DNA of 64,000 nucleotides, taken from NCBI GenBank assembly GCA_017620335.1, contig JAFZQO010000021.1, forward strand, positions 1-64,000, read 5' to 3'. The notes under the pieces were generated by a model that saw nothing but the letters and a program-made list of their open reading frames with translations, did not search any database and had not been told where the DNA came from. The translations under genes were made by a program, and so were the position numbers. Numbering within the stretch: the first letter of the stretch is position 1; the number at the start of each line of letters is the position of its first letter. Shown one piece after another: positions 51,094-60,500 of this stretch. This DNA is from Bacteroidales bacterium. Its GTDB lineage: Bacteria > Bacteroidota > Bacteroidia > Bacteroidales > UBA932.

Positions 51094-51849
51094 TTATCGT
51101 TTCATGCCGCTGTTGCGGGCGATCGCCTTCTCCTGCTCCGCCCAGATCTCGTCGGTGTAGTCCTGCTCGTGGACGTAGCCGAGGTTGCCGTCCGCGTCCC
51201 GGACCCAGCACCCGCAGAGGCCGAAGGTGTAGCGGCCCATGTCGGACTCGCCCTTCTCCCTCAGCCACGCCTCCGGGCCGCCGAGGACCACGCGGATCCC
51301 CGAGCGCTCGGTGAGGTCGATGCCGACGGTGATGTCCTCGCCGTCCTCCCGGAGCAGGACGAGGCCACCCTCCTGGATGGCGAAGACGTCCTCCGACGCG
51401 ATCCCGAAATGCTCGGTCAGGTTGCTGAGGTTCCGGCCGATGACGGGCGTGGGGACCCAGAGCACCTGGTTGGTCTCCGTGTCGACCTGCACGAAGCACT
51501 TGAGGGACCCGTCGTCCGGGGCGTGGCTGATGATGGCCCTGCCGGAGCGGAGCGCCTCCTGCTCCTCGGGCGTGTAGCGGTCCAGGTCGCAGCGGACCAG
51601 GCGGGGATGGAAGACGACGCCGACGGAGTCGTCCATGCCGCGGATGAGCTTGAAGCGGGTGCGGGCCCGCACGGTGTTGCCGGCGGCGTCCTTCGTCACG
51701 ATGGGGAGGACAGGGGAGCGGCGGCCCCGGAGGATGTCCTCGTAGGCGCCGGTCGAGAGGTCCTCGATCATTTCCTGGGAGAGCCCGAACTCCTCGAGGA
51801 CGGCGTAGGGGATCTCTTCTTCCTTGAATTCGTAATGTCTCATGTTCAA
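51094..51849 (-). CDS. DUF4099 protein, first gene of the transfer operon
   Basis: A 251-residue protein. The opening (HYEFKEEEIPYAVLEEFGLSQEMIEDLSTGAYEDILRGRRSPVLPI, residues 4-50) is the DUF4099 family signature. It is followed by a beta-rich segment (RARTRFKLIRGMDDSVGVVFHPRL) like DUF3945. DUF4099 proteins are markers of Bacteroidetes conjugative elements and often occur with topoisomerase or antirestriction genes. It is probably the first gene of the 37.7-51.8 kb operon, and the 13-bp motif lies 115 bases upstream. Confidence 0.82.
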   Translation of the reverse strand: MNMRHYEFKEEEIPYAVLEEFGLSQEMIEDLSTGAYEDILRGRRSPVLPIVTKDAAGNTVRARTRFKLIRGMDDSVGVVFHPRLVRCDLDRYTPEEQEALRSGRAIISHAPDDGSLKCFVQVDTETNQVLWVPTPVIGRNLSNLTEHFGIASEDVFAIQEGGLVLLREDGEDITVGIDLTERSGIRVVLGGPEAWLREKGESDMGRYTFGLCGCWVRDADGNLGYVHEQDYTDEIWAEQEKAIARNSGMKR

Positions 51850-52250
51850 CGTTCTTTTGCGGACTCTGCGTCCGGATGCAAATTACGCAATGGAGGGCGT
51901 TGAACGCGGGATTATGAGGTGTAGCGTGGAAGATTTGGGGGGATTTCGGGCGAAAAGTGGGTGAATGGTACTCTGAGGTGGTACTCAGGGTTTTGATGGG
52001 AGAAAGAGTGTTTCAGTTATCAGCAAGAATCGGTAAATCAGTAATCATCTCTTGCCATTTAATGATAATCAGATTTCCTGCATATGATAACTGACCGATT
52101 GTTTGGAGAAGATAATCTGGGAATAAGAAAGTATAATTGCCGACATTGGTCACGATACACATTTCTCAATGGTGGCGAATATAAAGAAGAGCCATTAAGT
52201 GACAATTCACAAGTGTTTGAGATGCATAAAGGGGGTGTATTCTGCAATAC
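51850..52250. promoter_or_regulatory. gene-free region upstream of the transfer operon
   Basis: No convincing gene. It holds a near-match to a minus-strand -7 box (TAATTTG, one base short of TAnnTTTG) at 51879-51886, the 13-bp motif AATGGTACTCTGA at 51964-51976, and a second GGTACTC at 51980-51986, 13 bases after the first. The 72-codon plus frame at 52084-52302 is not persuasive. Likely control site for the operon to its left. Confidence 0.45.
51964..51976 (+). repeat. 13-bp motif AATGGTACTCTGA (copy 3)
   Basis: Exact match to the inverted copy at 2977-2989, about 49 kb away. A partial copy GGTACTCAGG follows at 51980. Confidence 0.5.
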
Positions 52251-52688
52251 TTGGATAGAGAGTTACAAGAAAGGCAGCGGCGATATAATGCTCAAATCAT
52301 AGCCGCAGCTACGGCAGCAGCGGTTGTGGTTGCCGCAGCTTCAATAATTGGCCACAGTTTCAAGAACTCATCCTCATATTCTTCATCCCGCTCATCGTCT
52401 AATTCCAAGTTTCCTGAAATCGACGACAGCAGAACCACTGCCCCTTCCGGCGGGTTAAAAAACATGAGTATGCTTTCTGGTTATAAGACACATTATGACC
52501 CGGGAAAGTTTTGGTTGAAAGATAGGGTGACATTTGTTGCGTATAATATCGTTTATAAACCCGACGGGTCATTTGATCACTATGTAATCGATTATAGTAG
52601 TGTCAGTGGGTTGCAGTCTAGACAATTCAAATCTTTAGAGGGCTTGGTGAATGCTTTCATAAGTGCAGCAAGTGCTGCTTCTCAGTAA
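52251..52688 (+). CDS. small membrane protein with Ser-rich linker
   Basis: A 145-residue frame starting at TTG, with a purine-rich AAGGGGG about 20 bases upstream. It has a charged N-terminus (DRELQERQRRYNAQ), one transmembrane helix (IIAAATAAAVVVAAASIIG, about 16-34), a Ser-rich linker (SSSYSSSRSSSNSKF), then a small C-terminal domain (LKDRVTFVAYNIVYKPDGSFDHYVIDY). The start is uncertain. Unknown function. Confidence 0.45.
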   Translation: MDRELQERQRRYNAQIIAAATAAAVVVAAASIIGHSFKNSSSYSSSRSSSNSKFPEIDDSRTTAPSGGLKNMSMLSGYKTHYDPGKFWLKDRVTFVAYNIVYKPDGSFDHYVIDYSSVSGLQSRQFKSLEGLVNAFISAASAASQ

Positions 52689-52875
52689 GCACCAGGATAA
52701 CTGCATTTTTGTATTTATTTCATTTGCAAAACTTGAGTTATCATGGCCGTTGCTATTGCCAGAATAGTATTCTGGCCAATAGCTTGAACGGCTAGGATAA
52801 TAGGAAATGCAAGCGGGATGATACGTATCAGGCTGCAGTGTGTTATTCGGGAAGATATGGCCAATGAATAGTGAA

Positions 52876-53754
52876 TTAATCCCAAATGATATAATTCTCG
52901 TTCTTGTATTCCGGCCGGAGATCGATATTCCCGAACCGCTCTCTGTAGCCATCAGAGTCGACGGCCCATCCGAAAGATGCCTCACTCCCAACCAAATAGA
53001 TGGCATTGTCTATCCCAAAGTCCGCCAATACTCGCGCGAAGTCGGTCAGGGTTTCCTCGAGGCCGCTGAAAGCCACGAATACCTGACCGCCCCTAGAGCA
53101 TAGGGCTTTCCGGACGGTTTTGTTCTTGGGTTTGTTCTCGACGGGAGTTCCATTATCAACCAAGGGATACTGCCTGAAAAAGTAGCCGCCCCTGGCGACG
53201 GCTTCGACCAGCAGGGGAGTGTTCCTGCTTACACCGACCGTGGCTTTCCCATCCACGATGGCGCAGAACCCCGCCTTGGATGAACCTTTCGTCATTTGTT
53301 CTCCCGCGAGTACGAAATCTCCGAGAATCTCGTAGTTATCGGCCCGGATGTCAGCGGCCTGAAAACCCATCACGGCCTGTAGGGTCTTTTCGTTGGGCTG
53401 TCCCACGCGCAGACGAGGTGTCGCATGATGGGGAATGAAGAGTTTCAGAGGATGTCCGGCCACCACAGTGTCCAGTTGTTCGGCATAGGGCTGGGGGGCG
53501 TCGTCTGTCCCCAGGACCGTCGGCGTTTCGGATTCATATTCGGATTCAAAGACGCCGATTTCGTCTTCCTGCACTCTTTCCTTGGGCCAGAAGAGGATCA
53601 TACCGAGTCCCAGCAGAGCGACGATGGCTAAGGCGACCCAGCCGCCCAGCCTCTTTCTTCGCCGGTCCTCGTCGGAATCACCCGTAGGAACGGAGGATCC
53701 GGTTCCCAGGACACGGAACTCGTCGTCAATGATGTCCTTATTCTTGTTTTCCAT
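52876..53754 (-). CDS. membrane protein with phosphodiester-glycosidase-like domain
   Basis: A 292-residue protein. A cytoplasmic N-terminus of about 35 residues is followed by one transmembrane helix (GGWVALAIVALLGLGMILFW, about 37-56). The outer domain (about 75-292) contains KAGFCAIVDGKATVGVSRNTPLLVEAVARGGYFFRQYPLV and LTDFARVLADFGIDNAIYLVGSEASFGW, close to the pattern of the NAGPA/DUF2233 phosphodiester glycosidase family. Its start overlaps the LytTR gene by 17 bases, so it is produced with that regulator and may control it. The enzyme assignment is tentative. Confidence 0.65.
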   Translation of the reverse strand: MENKNKDIIDDEFRVLGTGSSVPTGDSDEDRRRKRLGGWVALAIVALLGLGMILFWPKERVQEDEIGVFESEYESETPTVLGTDDAPQPYAEQLDTVVAGHPLKLFIPHHATPRLRVGQPNEKTLQAVMGFQAADIRADNYEILGDFVLAGEQMTKGSSKAGFCAIVDGKATVGVSRNTPLLVEAVARGGYFFRQYPLVDNGTPVENKPKNKTVRKALCSRGGQVFVAFSGLEETLTDFARVLADFGIDNAIYLVGSEASFGWAVDSDGYRERFGNIDLRPEYKNENYIIWD

Positions 53755-54112
53755 ACTTTTTCAATGCTTCCTTATAGGCCTTCAACTTGATGAGCACCTC
53801 ACGCGATGCGGTGAGCTCGTGGTAACAGTTCAGGCAGTCCGACAGGACCAGACGCTGCTTGGAGATGTCGATGAAATGCACGAAGTCCACGTTTACGATC
53901 AATCCCCGACCGACGCGTATGAAACGCGAGCCGGCATCGCCCAGCTGATCGTCGATGATGTCCTCGATCTGACCCAGCTGATAGGATACGGTCTGCCGCC
54001 GATTGTCCTGGGTCACGGCTGTGGAATAGTTCCCGTCGGACGAGAAATAGACCAGCCGGTCCACCGGGATGCAAAGCATCTCAGTACCCCTTGATATGAC
54101 CAGTGATTCCAT
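53738..54112 (-). CDS. LytTR-domain transcriptional regulator
   Basis: A 124-residue protein that is almost entirely a LytTR DNA-binding domain: MLCIPVDRLVYFSSDGNYSTAVTQDNR, then LGDAGSRFIRVGRGLIVNVDFVHFIDISKQRLVLSD, then ELTASREVLIKLKAY. It has no receiver domain. The ATG at 54112 is preferred to 54190. It is followed by a membrane protein gene overlapping by 17 bases. Stand-alone LytTR proteins paired with a membrane protein are often inhibited by that partner. Confidence 0.88.
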   Translation of the reverse strand: MESLVISRGTEMLCIPVDRLVYFSSDGNYSTAVTQDNRRQTVSYQLGQIEDIIDDQLGDAGSRFIRVGRGLIVNVDFVHFIDISKQRLVLSDCLNCYHELTASREVLIKLKAYKEALKKYGKQE

Positions 54113-54130
54113 TTTGTCCGCTGTGTTATG

Positions 54131-54138
54131 CAAATATA
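54131..54138 (-). promoter_or_regulatory. Bacteroidetes -7 box for the LytTR operon
   Basis: TATATTTG on the minus strand, 19 bases upstream of the LytTR ATG. A near -33 element (GTTG) is at 54159-54162, 20 bases away. Confidence 0.55.
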
Positions 54139-54330
54139 GTGCTTTCGAAAAACGCTTGCAACCCTTTTTGAAGGGACTGTATGAAATCAACGGATAGTGT
54201 ATGAATTATAATCTCGGGGATGGGTCCATACAGCCTGTTTTTACCTCGTACATCAGGCCGGAAAAACCTTTGTAGAACCGTTTCTTTTGCGGATTTTTGT
54301 GCCAGAATTCAATCTCAAAAACCATCAAAA

Positions 54331-55263
54331 ATGAAAACGATCAAGCTCATCTGCGCCATCGCTGCCTGGACCGTCATCGGGTCCGCCACCGTCATTCCCT
54401 TCGTCTCCGGCTGCACCTCCTGCAACAAGCCGGAGATTGTCGAGGCCATCTCCGACGAGGGCATGCTTTTGAACGACGACCTCGTCGTCTACCGGAGCGA
54501 AGATGGCAAAGTCTCCATCAAGAACGCCGCTACGGGCGTCGTGACCATCAAGGACATCAGGATCGACTGGACCCTGCGGTCCCGGAACGATTCCCTCGCC
54601 GTGTTCTGCTCTGACAATAAGCGCGGCTACTACAACATGTACACGGGCGAGATTGCGGTCCCTGCCCAGTATCGCCGTGCCTGGATCTTCTCCGAGGGTC
54701 TGGCCGCCGTCCAGCGGAACGGGAACATCGGTTTCATCGACCACCAAGGCAAGGTCGTCATCGATTTCCTGTTCCCTTATCATGGCAATCCGCTCACAGA
54801 GTTCGTCTTTGATGACGGACACTGCGTGGTCGCCAATGCAGATGGCAAATGCGGCGTCATCGACAAGGCCGGGAAGTGGCTCATCCAACCGGAATACGAC
54901 ACGGTCAACGCCTTCAGCGAGTACGCCATCGTGAGCAAGTCCGGTGTCAGCAAGCAACTGGACTACGACGGGAAGGTGCTGAATTCCTTCGTGCTTGATT
55001 CCGTATACGAACTGACATACAAGGAAGAGGAGCGGTTTGAGAACCGGGAAGGGGAGATTGAATACGTCGATAGGACCGTCAAGACAGGCCTTTTCTCCTA
55101 CAGTGTCGGCGGCCGATACGGACTGATGGACGGCAACTGCCATCGCCTTACCGAGCCGCTCTACAGCTCCATACGTGCAGTCAACGGCAACATGTTCCGC
55201 GCCATCCTGCTTGACGGCTGGTCCGAGGTCATCCTCAATGCCAAGGGCGAGGTGATGAAATAA
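54331..55263 (+). CDS. WG-repeat lipoprotein
   Basis: A 310-residue protein. The signal peptide ends in a lipobox (FVSGC, about residue 27), so it is probably a lipoprotein. The mature part carries WG-type beta repeats (GNIGFIDHQGKVVIDFLFPY, DGKCGVIDKAGKWLIQPEYD), about 90-210. A last part (GGRYGLMDGNCHRLTEPLYSSIRAVN) is a further repeat. WG repeats usually bind or scaffold; no enzyme is suggested. The ATG at 54331 is preferred to 54220 because the signal peptide starts there. Confidence 0.82.
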   Translation: MKTIKLICAIAAWTVIGSATVIPFVSGCTSCNKPEIVEAISDEGMLLNDDLVVYRSEDGKVSIKNAATGVVTIKDIRIDWTLRSRNDSLAVFCSDNKRGYYNMYTGEIAVPAQYRRAWIFSEGLAAVQRNGNIGFIDHQGKVVIDFLFPYHGNPLTEFVFDDGHCVVANADGKCGVIDKAGKWLIQPEYDTVNAFSEYAIVSKSGVSKQLDYDGKVLNSFVLDSVYELTYKEEERFENREGEIEYVDRTVKTGLFSYSVGGRYGLMDGNCHRLTEPLYSSIRAVNGNMFRAILLDGWSEVILNAKGEVMK

Positions 55264-55325
55264 TCCTCTCCCAGTTGGCGGAATGAATCATTGTTTGTAA
55301 CTTGACACCGTTAACGAAGATCATC

Positions 55326-56102
55326 ATGAAGAAACTGCCCCTGCTGATCACCGTCAAAATAGACGGTCGTGAAACCGAGTTCGAACATTCCGTCGAAGTT
55401 TCGGAGGAAGAATATGACTTCCTGATGCTGCTGGAGGAGGCTGGATCGGATTTGCATCAACACCCCTGGCGTTATCTTGACTTGCATGCCCCTCTTTTGG
55501 ATGACCGGATTAAATGGGATTGCGTCGATGCGGTCAAGGAGAGATTCGGGGATGTGTATCCCAGCAGTTGGCGAGGTGTCGGAGCAAGGGTTTTCCAACC
55601 GGCCGATCCATCCGATACCAAGCCGTACGGGGAGGACGTGCAGCGGGTCTTCGACTGTGAACTGCTGCTGGTCACTGTCGGCGGTGTGACGATCACGGAC
55701 GAGAACATCATCGGTTGTCACGCTTGCCGCTACTATGAATACGACACTTCGCCCCGAGATGCTTCCGGGTTTTACCGGAAGGACTGCGACACGATGGACT
55801 ACGACGTCTTCGGTCGCGACGCCGCTTCCGTCAATGAGCGTGCCGACCATGCCAGGCCCTTCCGCGGGGGATACTATTTGAATGAAAAAACGCTGTCCGT
55901 GGAATATTTCGATGAAAAAGGCACGTACCAGCGGGTGACCCAAACTTGGAAATACGATGGGTATGGCCTTTATGTTGGCGAGCGTTATTCAGACAAATCC
56001 ATCGCGATACTTGGTGCGATCCGCCGGTCGGTTCGCGCCATCAACAAGAAACGGCTGGCTGGTAAATGGAAAGAATTGCGCAATTGGGCGGTGAAGATGT
56101 GA
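55326..56102 (+). CDS. hypothetical protein
   Basis: A 258-residue soluble protein of unknown function. It begins LPLLITVKIDGRETEFEHSVEVSEEEYDFLMLLEEAG, then DLHQHPWRYLDLHAPLLDDRI. A Cys pair with aromatic neighbours (IIGCHACRYYEYDTSPRD) and a second Cys (RKDCDTMDYDVFGRD) could bind metal. The C-terminus is basic (INKKRLAGKWKELRNW). The ATG at 55326 is used. It lies between the WG-repeat lipoprotein and the glycosyltransferase gene, with modest gaps. Confidence 0.68.
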   Translation: MKKLPLLITVKIDGRETEFEHSVEVSEEEYDFLMLLEEAGSDLHQHPWRYLDLHAPLLDDRIKWDCVDAVKERFGDVYPSSWRGVGARVFQPADPSDTKPYGEDVQRVFDCELLLVTVGGVTITDENIIGCHACRYYEYDTSPRDASGFYRKDCDTMDYDVFGRDAASVNERADHARPFRGGYYLNEKTLSVEYFDEKGTYQRVTQTWKYDGYGLYVGERYSDKSIAILGAIRRSVRAINKKRLAGKWKELRNWAVKM

Positions 56103-56141
56103 TCATCGTCGGACTGCATATCTGACCAATCCCTTTTTTCC

Positions 56142-56825
56142 ATGGCCAAGAGAATTAAATACTGGCTTTTTGTGAGAATTCCCTTCTGGACGGTCCTGCT
56201 GAGCCTGTTGCTCGTCACGCTGCTGAAATGGGTTCCGGTCCGGTATACGCCGCTGATGTTGAAGCGGTCGGTCCAGCACATGAAAGACAAGGAGTTCAGG
56301 ACGCAGCAGCGATGGGTGTTGCTGGAAAGCGTCTCTCCCGAAATCATCAAGGCTGTGATCGCTTCGGAGGACAACCGGTTCGGCGAGCATCACGGTTTCG
56401 ACTGGGTAGAAATGGAAAAGATGATGGATGATCACCGGGAGAAGGGAAAGAGGATCCGGGGATGCAGCACCATCTCGCAACAGACTGCCAAGAACGTGTT
56501 CACGTTCGGAACCGGAACCTGGGCAAGGAAAGCAGTCGAGAGCTACTGGACCGTTCTCATTGAGAAGATTTGGGGGAAGCGCCGGATCATGGAGGTCTAT
56601 CTGAACGTGGTGGAAACCGGACCGGGCCTGTATGGAATGGAAGCTGCCGCCAGGCAATACTACGGCATCCATGCTGCAAATATCGACAGGAAGCAGGCTT
56701 GTGCGATTGCGGCATGCCTGCCTGCTCCTCTGGAAAGGACTCCACTCAATCCTACTCCCTACCTAAGAATGCGGCAGACACAGATTAATTCCCTGATTCC
56801 GAAACTAACCTATCCGGATTGGTGA
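56142..56825 (+). CDS. mtgA: monofunctional peptidoglycan glycosyltransferase
   Basis: A 227-residue GT51 enzyme that polymerizes lipid II into glycan strands. One transmembrane helix (about 11-29), then the GT51 motifs: IASEDNRFGEHHGFDW (catalytic Glu76), GCSTISQQTAKNVF, RKAVESYWTVLIEKIWGKRRIMEVYLN and TGPGLYGMEAAARQYYG. All key residues are intact and no transpeptidase domain follows. Its place in an accessory insert between two transfer blocks is unusual for a cell-wall gene; it may help wall remodelling during mating or be cargo. Confidence 0.93.
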   Translation: MAKRIKYWLFVRIPFWTVLLSLLLVTLLKWVPVRYTPLMLKRSVQHMKDKEFRTQQRWVLLESVSPEIIKAVIASEDNRFGEHHGFDWVEMEKMMDDHREKGKRIRGCSTISQQTAKNVFTFGTGTWARKAVESYWTVLIEKIWGKRRIMEVYLNVVETGPGLYGMEAAARQYYGIHAANIDRKQACAIAACLPAPLERTPLNPTPYLRMRQTQINSLIPKLTYPDW

Positions 56826-56968
56826 TAAAGGTTCATGCAATGATTGCCAGTTTTTCCTCATATTTGTTTAATTGAATTATAGGAACCACCCAGACCCTGC
56901 AAGGATGGCGACTAAGAAAGGGAAAGAGATTGCAAGAAATACCATATACCCATAATCATGTTTGCACT

Positions 56969-57364
56969 ATGAAAAAGCTCATTATAATTATTCTCGTTAT
57001 CCTTGGATCCATCATTACTTTAATTCTGGTCCTCTATCTCCTCCTTGGCAACCAGGCAACCACCCCAGACCAAATTGCCAGAAAAGTGGGATTAAGGTTA
57101 CCGGCATATCGGATTATTATGGCTGATGATAATATGGACCGGACGGCTTCTGCATGGACGGATTACTACTACGAGATACAGTTCGAGGAGCCGCTGTCAG
57201 AGAGGTTCCTTCAGAAGGTAGAGAAACTCAAGAACTGTACTCGAGAAGGAGAAGCATACAAGATAGAGAAAGAATCTCCAGACGAATGGGCTGGCTTTAT
57301 TTTGCTATTTCCAGAAGAGAACAGAGCGACGTTGGAATACACATTTAGGGATGCTCTATTCTAA
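56969..57364 (+). CDS. single-helix membrane protein
   Basis: A 131-residue protein with a long N-terminal transmembrane helix (IIIILVILGSIITLILVLYLLL). The outer part (GLRLPAYRIIMADDNMDRTASAWTDYYYEIQFEEPLSERFLQKVEKLKNC) is a small alpha/beta domain ending ENRATLEYTFRDALF. Unknown function. The start at 56969 is chosen because the helix begins there. Confidence 0.65.
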   Translation: MKKLIIIILVILGSIITLILVLYLLLGNQATTPDQIARKVGLRLPAYRIIMADDNMDRTASAWTDYYYEIQFEEPLSERFLQKVEKLKNCTREGEAYKIEKESPDEWAGFILLFPEENRATLEYTFRDALF

Positions 57365-57423
57365 CCCCATTGTTCAAGAGCTATCTGATTAAGAAGATTA
57401 TTTTGTAACTGGTGGATTATTTG

Positions 57424-57437
57424 TGATTTGCAAATCA
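57424..57437. promoter_or_regulatory. perfect 14-bp palindrome, candidate operator
   Basis: TGATTTG at 57424-57430 and CAAATCA at 57431-57437, without spacer. It lies 90 bases before the -33 box of the 1009-residue gene. Confidence 0.5.
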
Positions 57438-57526
57438 TTATTTGATTGTTGCTTCGTACTCATTCACTTAAATGGGAGCATAAGTGCTTTCAAACGCCCT
57501 TTATATTCGACTATCAAACGGCCTTA

Positions 57527-57557
57527 TTTGTTTCATAGTTTGAAAAGAGTACTTTTG
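57527..57557 (+). promoter_or_regulatory. complete Bacteroidetes-type promoter of the 1009-residue gene
   Basis: TTTG at 57527-57530, a 19-base spacer, then TACTTTTG at 57550-57557. Both elements and the spacing match the Bacteroides sigma-ABfr consensus. It is 26 bases upstream of the ATG at 57583. This is the best promoter in the window. Confidence 0.75.
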
Positions 57558-57582
57558 TATCGACATAAACTCAAAACATCTT

Positions 57583-60500
57583 ATGGAAATCGGATTTGTA
57601 CTGAAGTATAATGAAAAAACCGGAAGAGGAATTATTGTATTTGGACATAGCGGTCCTTTTAGGTGCCCACCAGCTCCAGTTGTTTATTTGAGAGACGAAT
57701 GCCCAGAAGAGGTATCCCCCGGGATGCTTGTATACTTTGATTACACGATAAATAACCGAAACGAGAGATTAGCCAATAACATTGAGATTGCATCCCTTTG
57801 TAATTTTAAAAGAGACTTTGTAAAAGATTATTTATCAAAATACGGGAGAATTGAATTTGACTTACGTATTAGTGATATTGATAATCTTTTAGCAGAGCCA
57901 AAGAATAAATTGGTGGTCGATGAGGATGAATATATTGAAGAGGATGAATTTGATGACGATGTTCTTGATGATTATGATGAATGGGATATCAAAACCATTG
58001 TTTCCTATAACACTGAGGTGTTATCAAGAATTAAGACAAAGGACATTATTTACGGCTCTCTTTATCATATAATAAATATTAATGATTTATCATTTTGGCT
58101 TAACGAGACCCTTGCCAGCAAAGAGAATTGCTATGGGAAAAAGATTGAGGAGCTTCTAGATATTGTGGATCTGTTTACTGATAAACAAGACACGCTTAAA
58201 TATCTGGTTCCATTTTTCTCTCAAGATATCTTAGCTAGATTACTAAAGAAACATCCCTCTTTGCAACCTATTCTTCCAGACTCCTTCTATATCGAAGCCC
58301 CACACCTCCTATCAGATCAATATGCTTTTCCAAGCATTGAGATATGCGAATTATACTACTCTCTTAGGGTGCGAAACATAGGCTCGACTGAAGAATACTG
58401 TTCTCTTAAGGCGCTATTTGAAAAGTCTCTGAGTCGAATTTCAAAAACCAATTCATTAGTTAATATCGATAGTCTAGATTCCTCACGACTTAATAAACTT
58501 CTAGCTGATCTTGATAGCAAATATTATAATAGCCTACTGAACAAATTGAGAAATACCTTTGTTCTATTATGCTCAAATAAAAAAGAAGGAAAAGAAAGGC
58601 TCCAAACACTCCTATCGGATGATGACAGGGCATATTTGACAAAACTAGGCCATTATTTTGATCATGTTTCGGCTGACACAGTTGAATCCGACTGCGGGTT
58701 CGGGTGCCTACTAGATCTCTATAATCAGTTAGAAGAAATAGATAAGGGATTACTCTCGTTAACAATGAGAATAATTGCGAACAAAAACTTGCTCCAAATC
58801 GCAAAAGATCCGTCTTCAGAGGGAAAAGCCTCCCAAATGCATTATTTCGTTAACCAATATGGTAAATATCTTGATATGTCAGCCGTTCAGAATATTTGCG
58901 ATTCTTTGAATAATGAGTTCGCAAATTGCGAAGACCTGGATGATCTCGTAGAAGCATTCAGTTATGGATATATCACTATTGAACAGTATTCAAATAGATT
59001 TCAGATTCTGACAAAGGAATACTCATGGCGTGAGTTAAAATCCTTTGTCGAACACGCTGATGAAGATGCCGTTAAGCCAATTCAAGTATTTCTCATTCAG
59101 GAAATAATCTCTCGAAATCCCGATAGTTTTTATGGTTCATACTCGGAATCGTTATTTGGGTGGTTTGATGATCAGTGCCGTTATGGCCATCGCTTCGATT
59201 CGGTTGTTTTAATGGACGTCCTTCAAAAGGCGATTGACAATTATAACGATGATAACTGGCTATCTTTATTTGAAAAGGGAATAATCAAATACCTTCCGAG
59301 TAGTATTATCCGGAGTATTTTAGACGAAGCATATGATAACAATTACCTCAGTTCTTCCTATTCTTATGAGGATTGCTTTCAAAAGGTTATGATGGCCGAT
59401 GCTTTGAAAGAGGCTACAGCGACTGAGAGGCTCTTTTTCATATTAGAGAATTTGAATTCGGACAACTGTTATAAACTCTTCAATAAAGAAGAAGGACCTA
59501 TTTCTTTTTTTGCTTGGACCTATCTTGATTCAGAGGATCTTATTCACGTAAATGTCGACTGGGATGCTCTCCCTAAGTATTTTCCCCTTCTGCCTCAGAA
59601 TCAACAAATTAGGATTTTTAAGTATTTGGTTTATTTAAAGGCAATAGGAGAAGAGAACTATTCAATACAGGAACTTGCTTCAAAACTCACAGACGGGACT
59701 AATCCTATTTGTAGTTCGCTACTGGCCCTAATAGCTCTATTAAATAAGCTATGCATTTCGCTATTATGTGAGATTTCCATTAGCGATCTCAAACCCTTCT
59801 TTATTTGTAAATCCGGACTCGATTCTTCATCCCTGCATGCCTTTGCAAGACTGTTTTGGGCATGTAAAGGAAGACGGTTATACTCAGATTCAAGCGAGCC
59901 AGTTATGAAACCAACGGGGTATATCACAAGGAAAGAGAAGGATGGCTCTTTGTATTATGTTGTAACCTTCTATGAAGATCCAGATAATGAGTATTTAGAC
60001 AATTATATTGGGTTATACGAAAGTGCGGAAAGAAAATTAAGAAGAAACTTTGCTTTCAGTTGTCAAAATGGTTCTTATTGGATATCTAGCAATGAGACTA
60101 TCCGAATCAAGAGTTTCGCTAACCAGTTTTTCCTTGAGGACCGTTGCCGGTTGTTTAATTATAGGTACGAAGTCGGTGATTTGCACATGAATGCACTCAG
60201 CGAAATGATTGATCACCCTAAAGTGTTTTGTGATTGTAATATTTGTCTAAACGTTGATCCGAGATTTGGATTACCTTTCTATTGGTGTAAAAAACAGCCT
60301 TGTGTTCATAGATGGGGGCGCTTTTTTACATATGAAGAAGACTGGGAATACTATCGTTTTGCGGATCTATTAAGTGCACTATATGATTACAATCATTCCT
60401 ATGATGATAGAATTTGGGATATTGATTCGAAGATTGCTCGGATAATGAATGGATTTGTTTCCATTAGTTTCATAAACCGAAAGATTGCTTTTGAATTGAA

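Noticed and set aside
49227..51314. 695-codon plus-strand frame
   Set aside because: Antisense to the 537-residue gene, the small acidic gene and part of the DUF4099 gene; no domain.
52084..52302. 72-codon plus-strand frame
   Set aside because: No motif, overlaps the next frame, and the composition is not convincing; left as intergenic.
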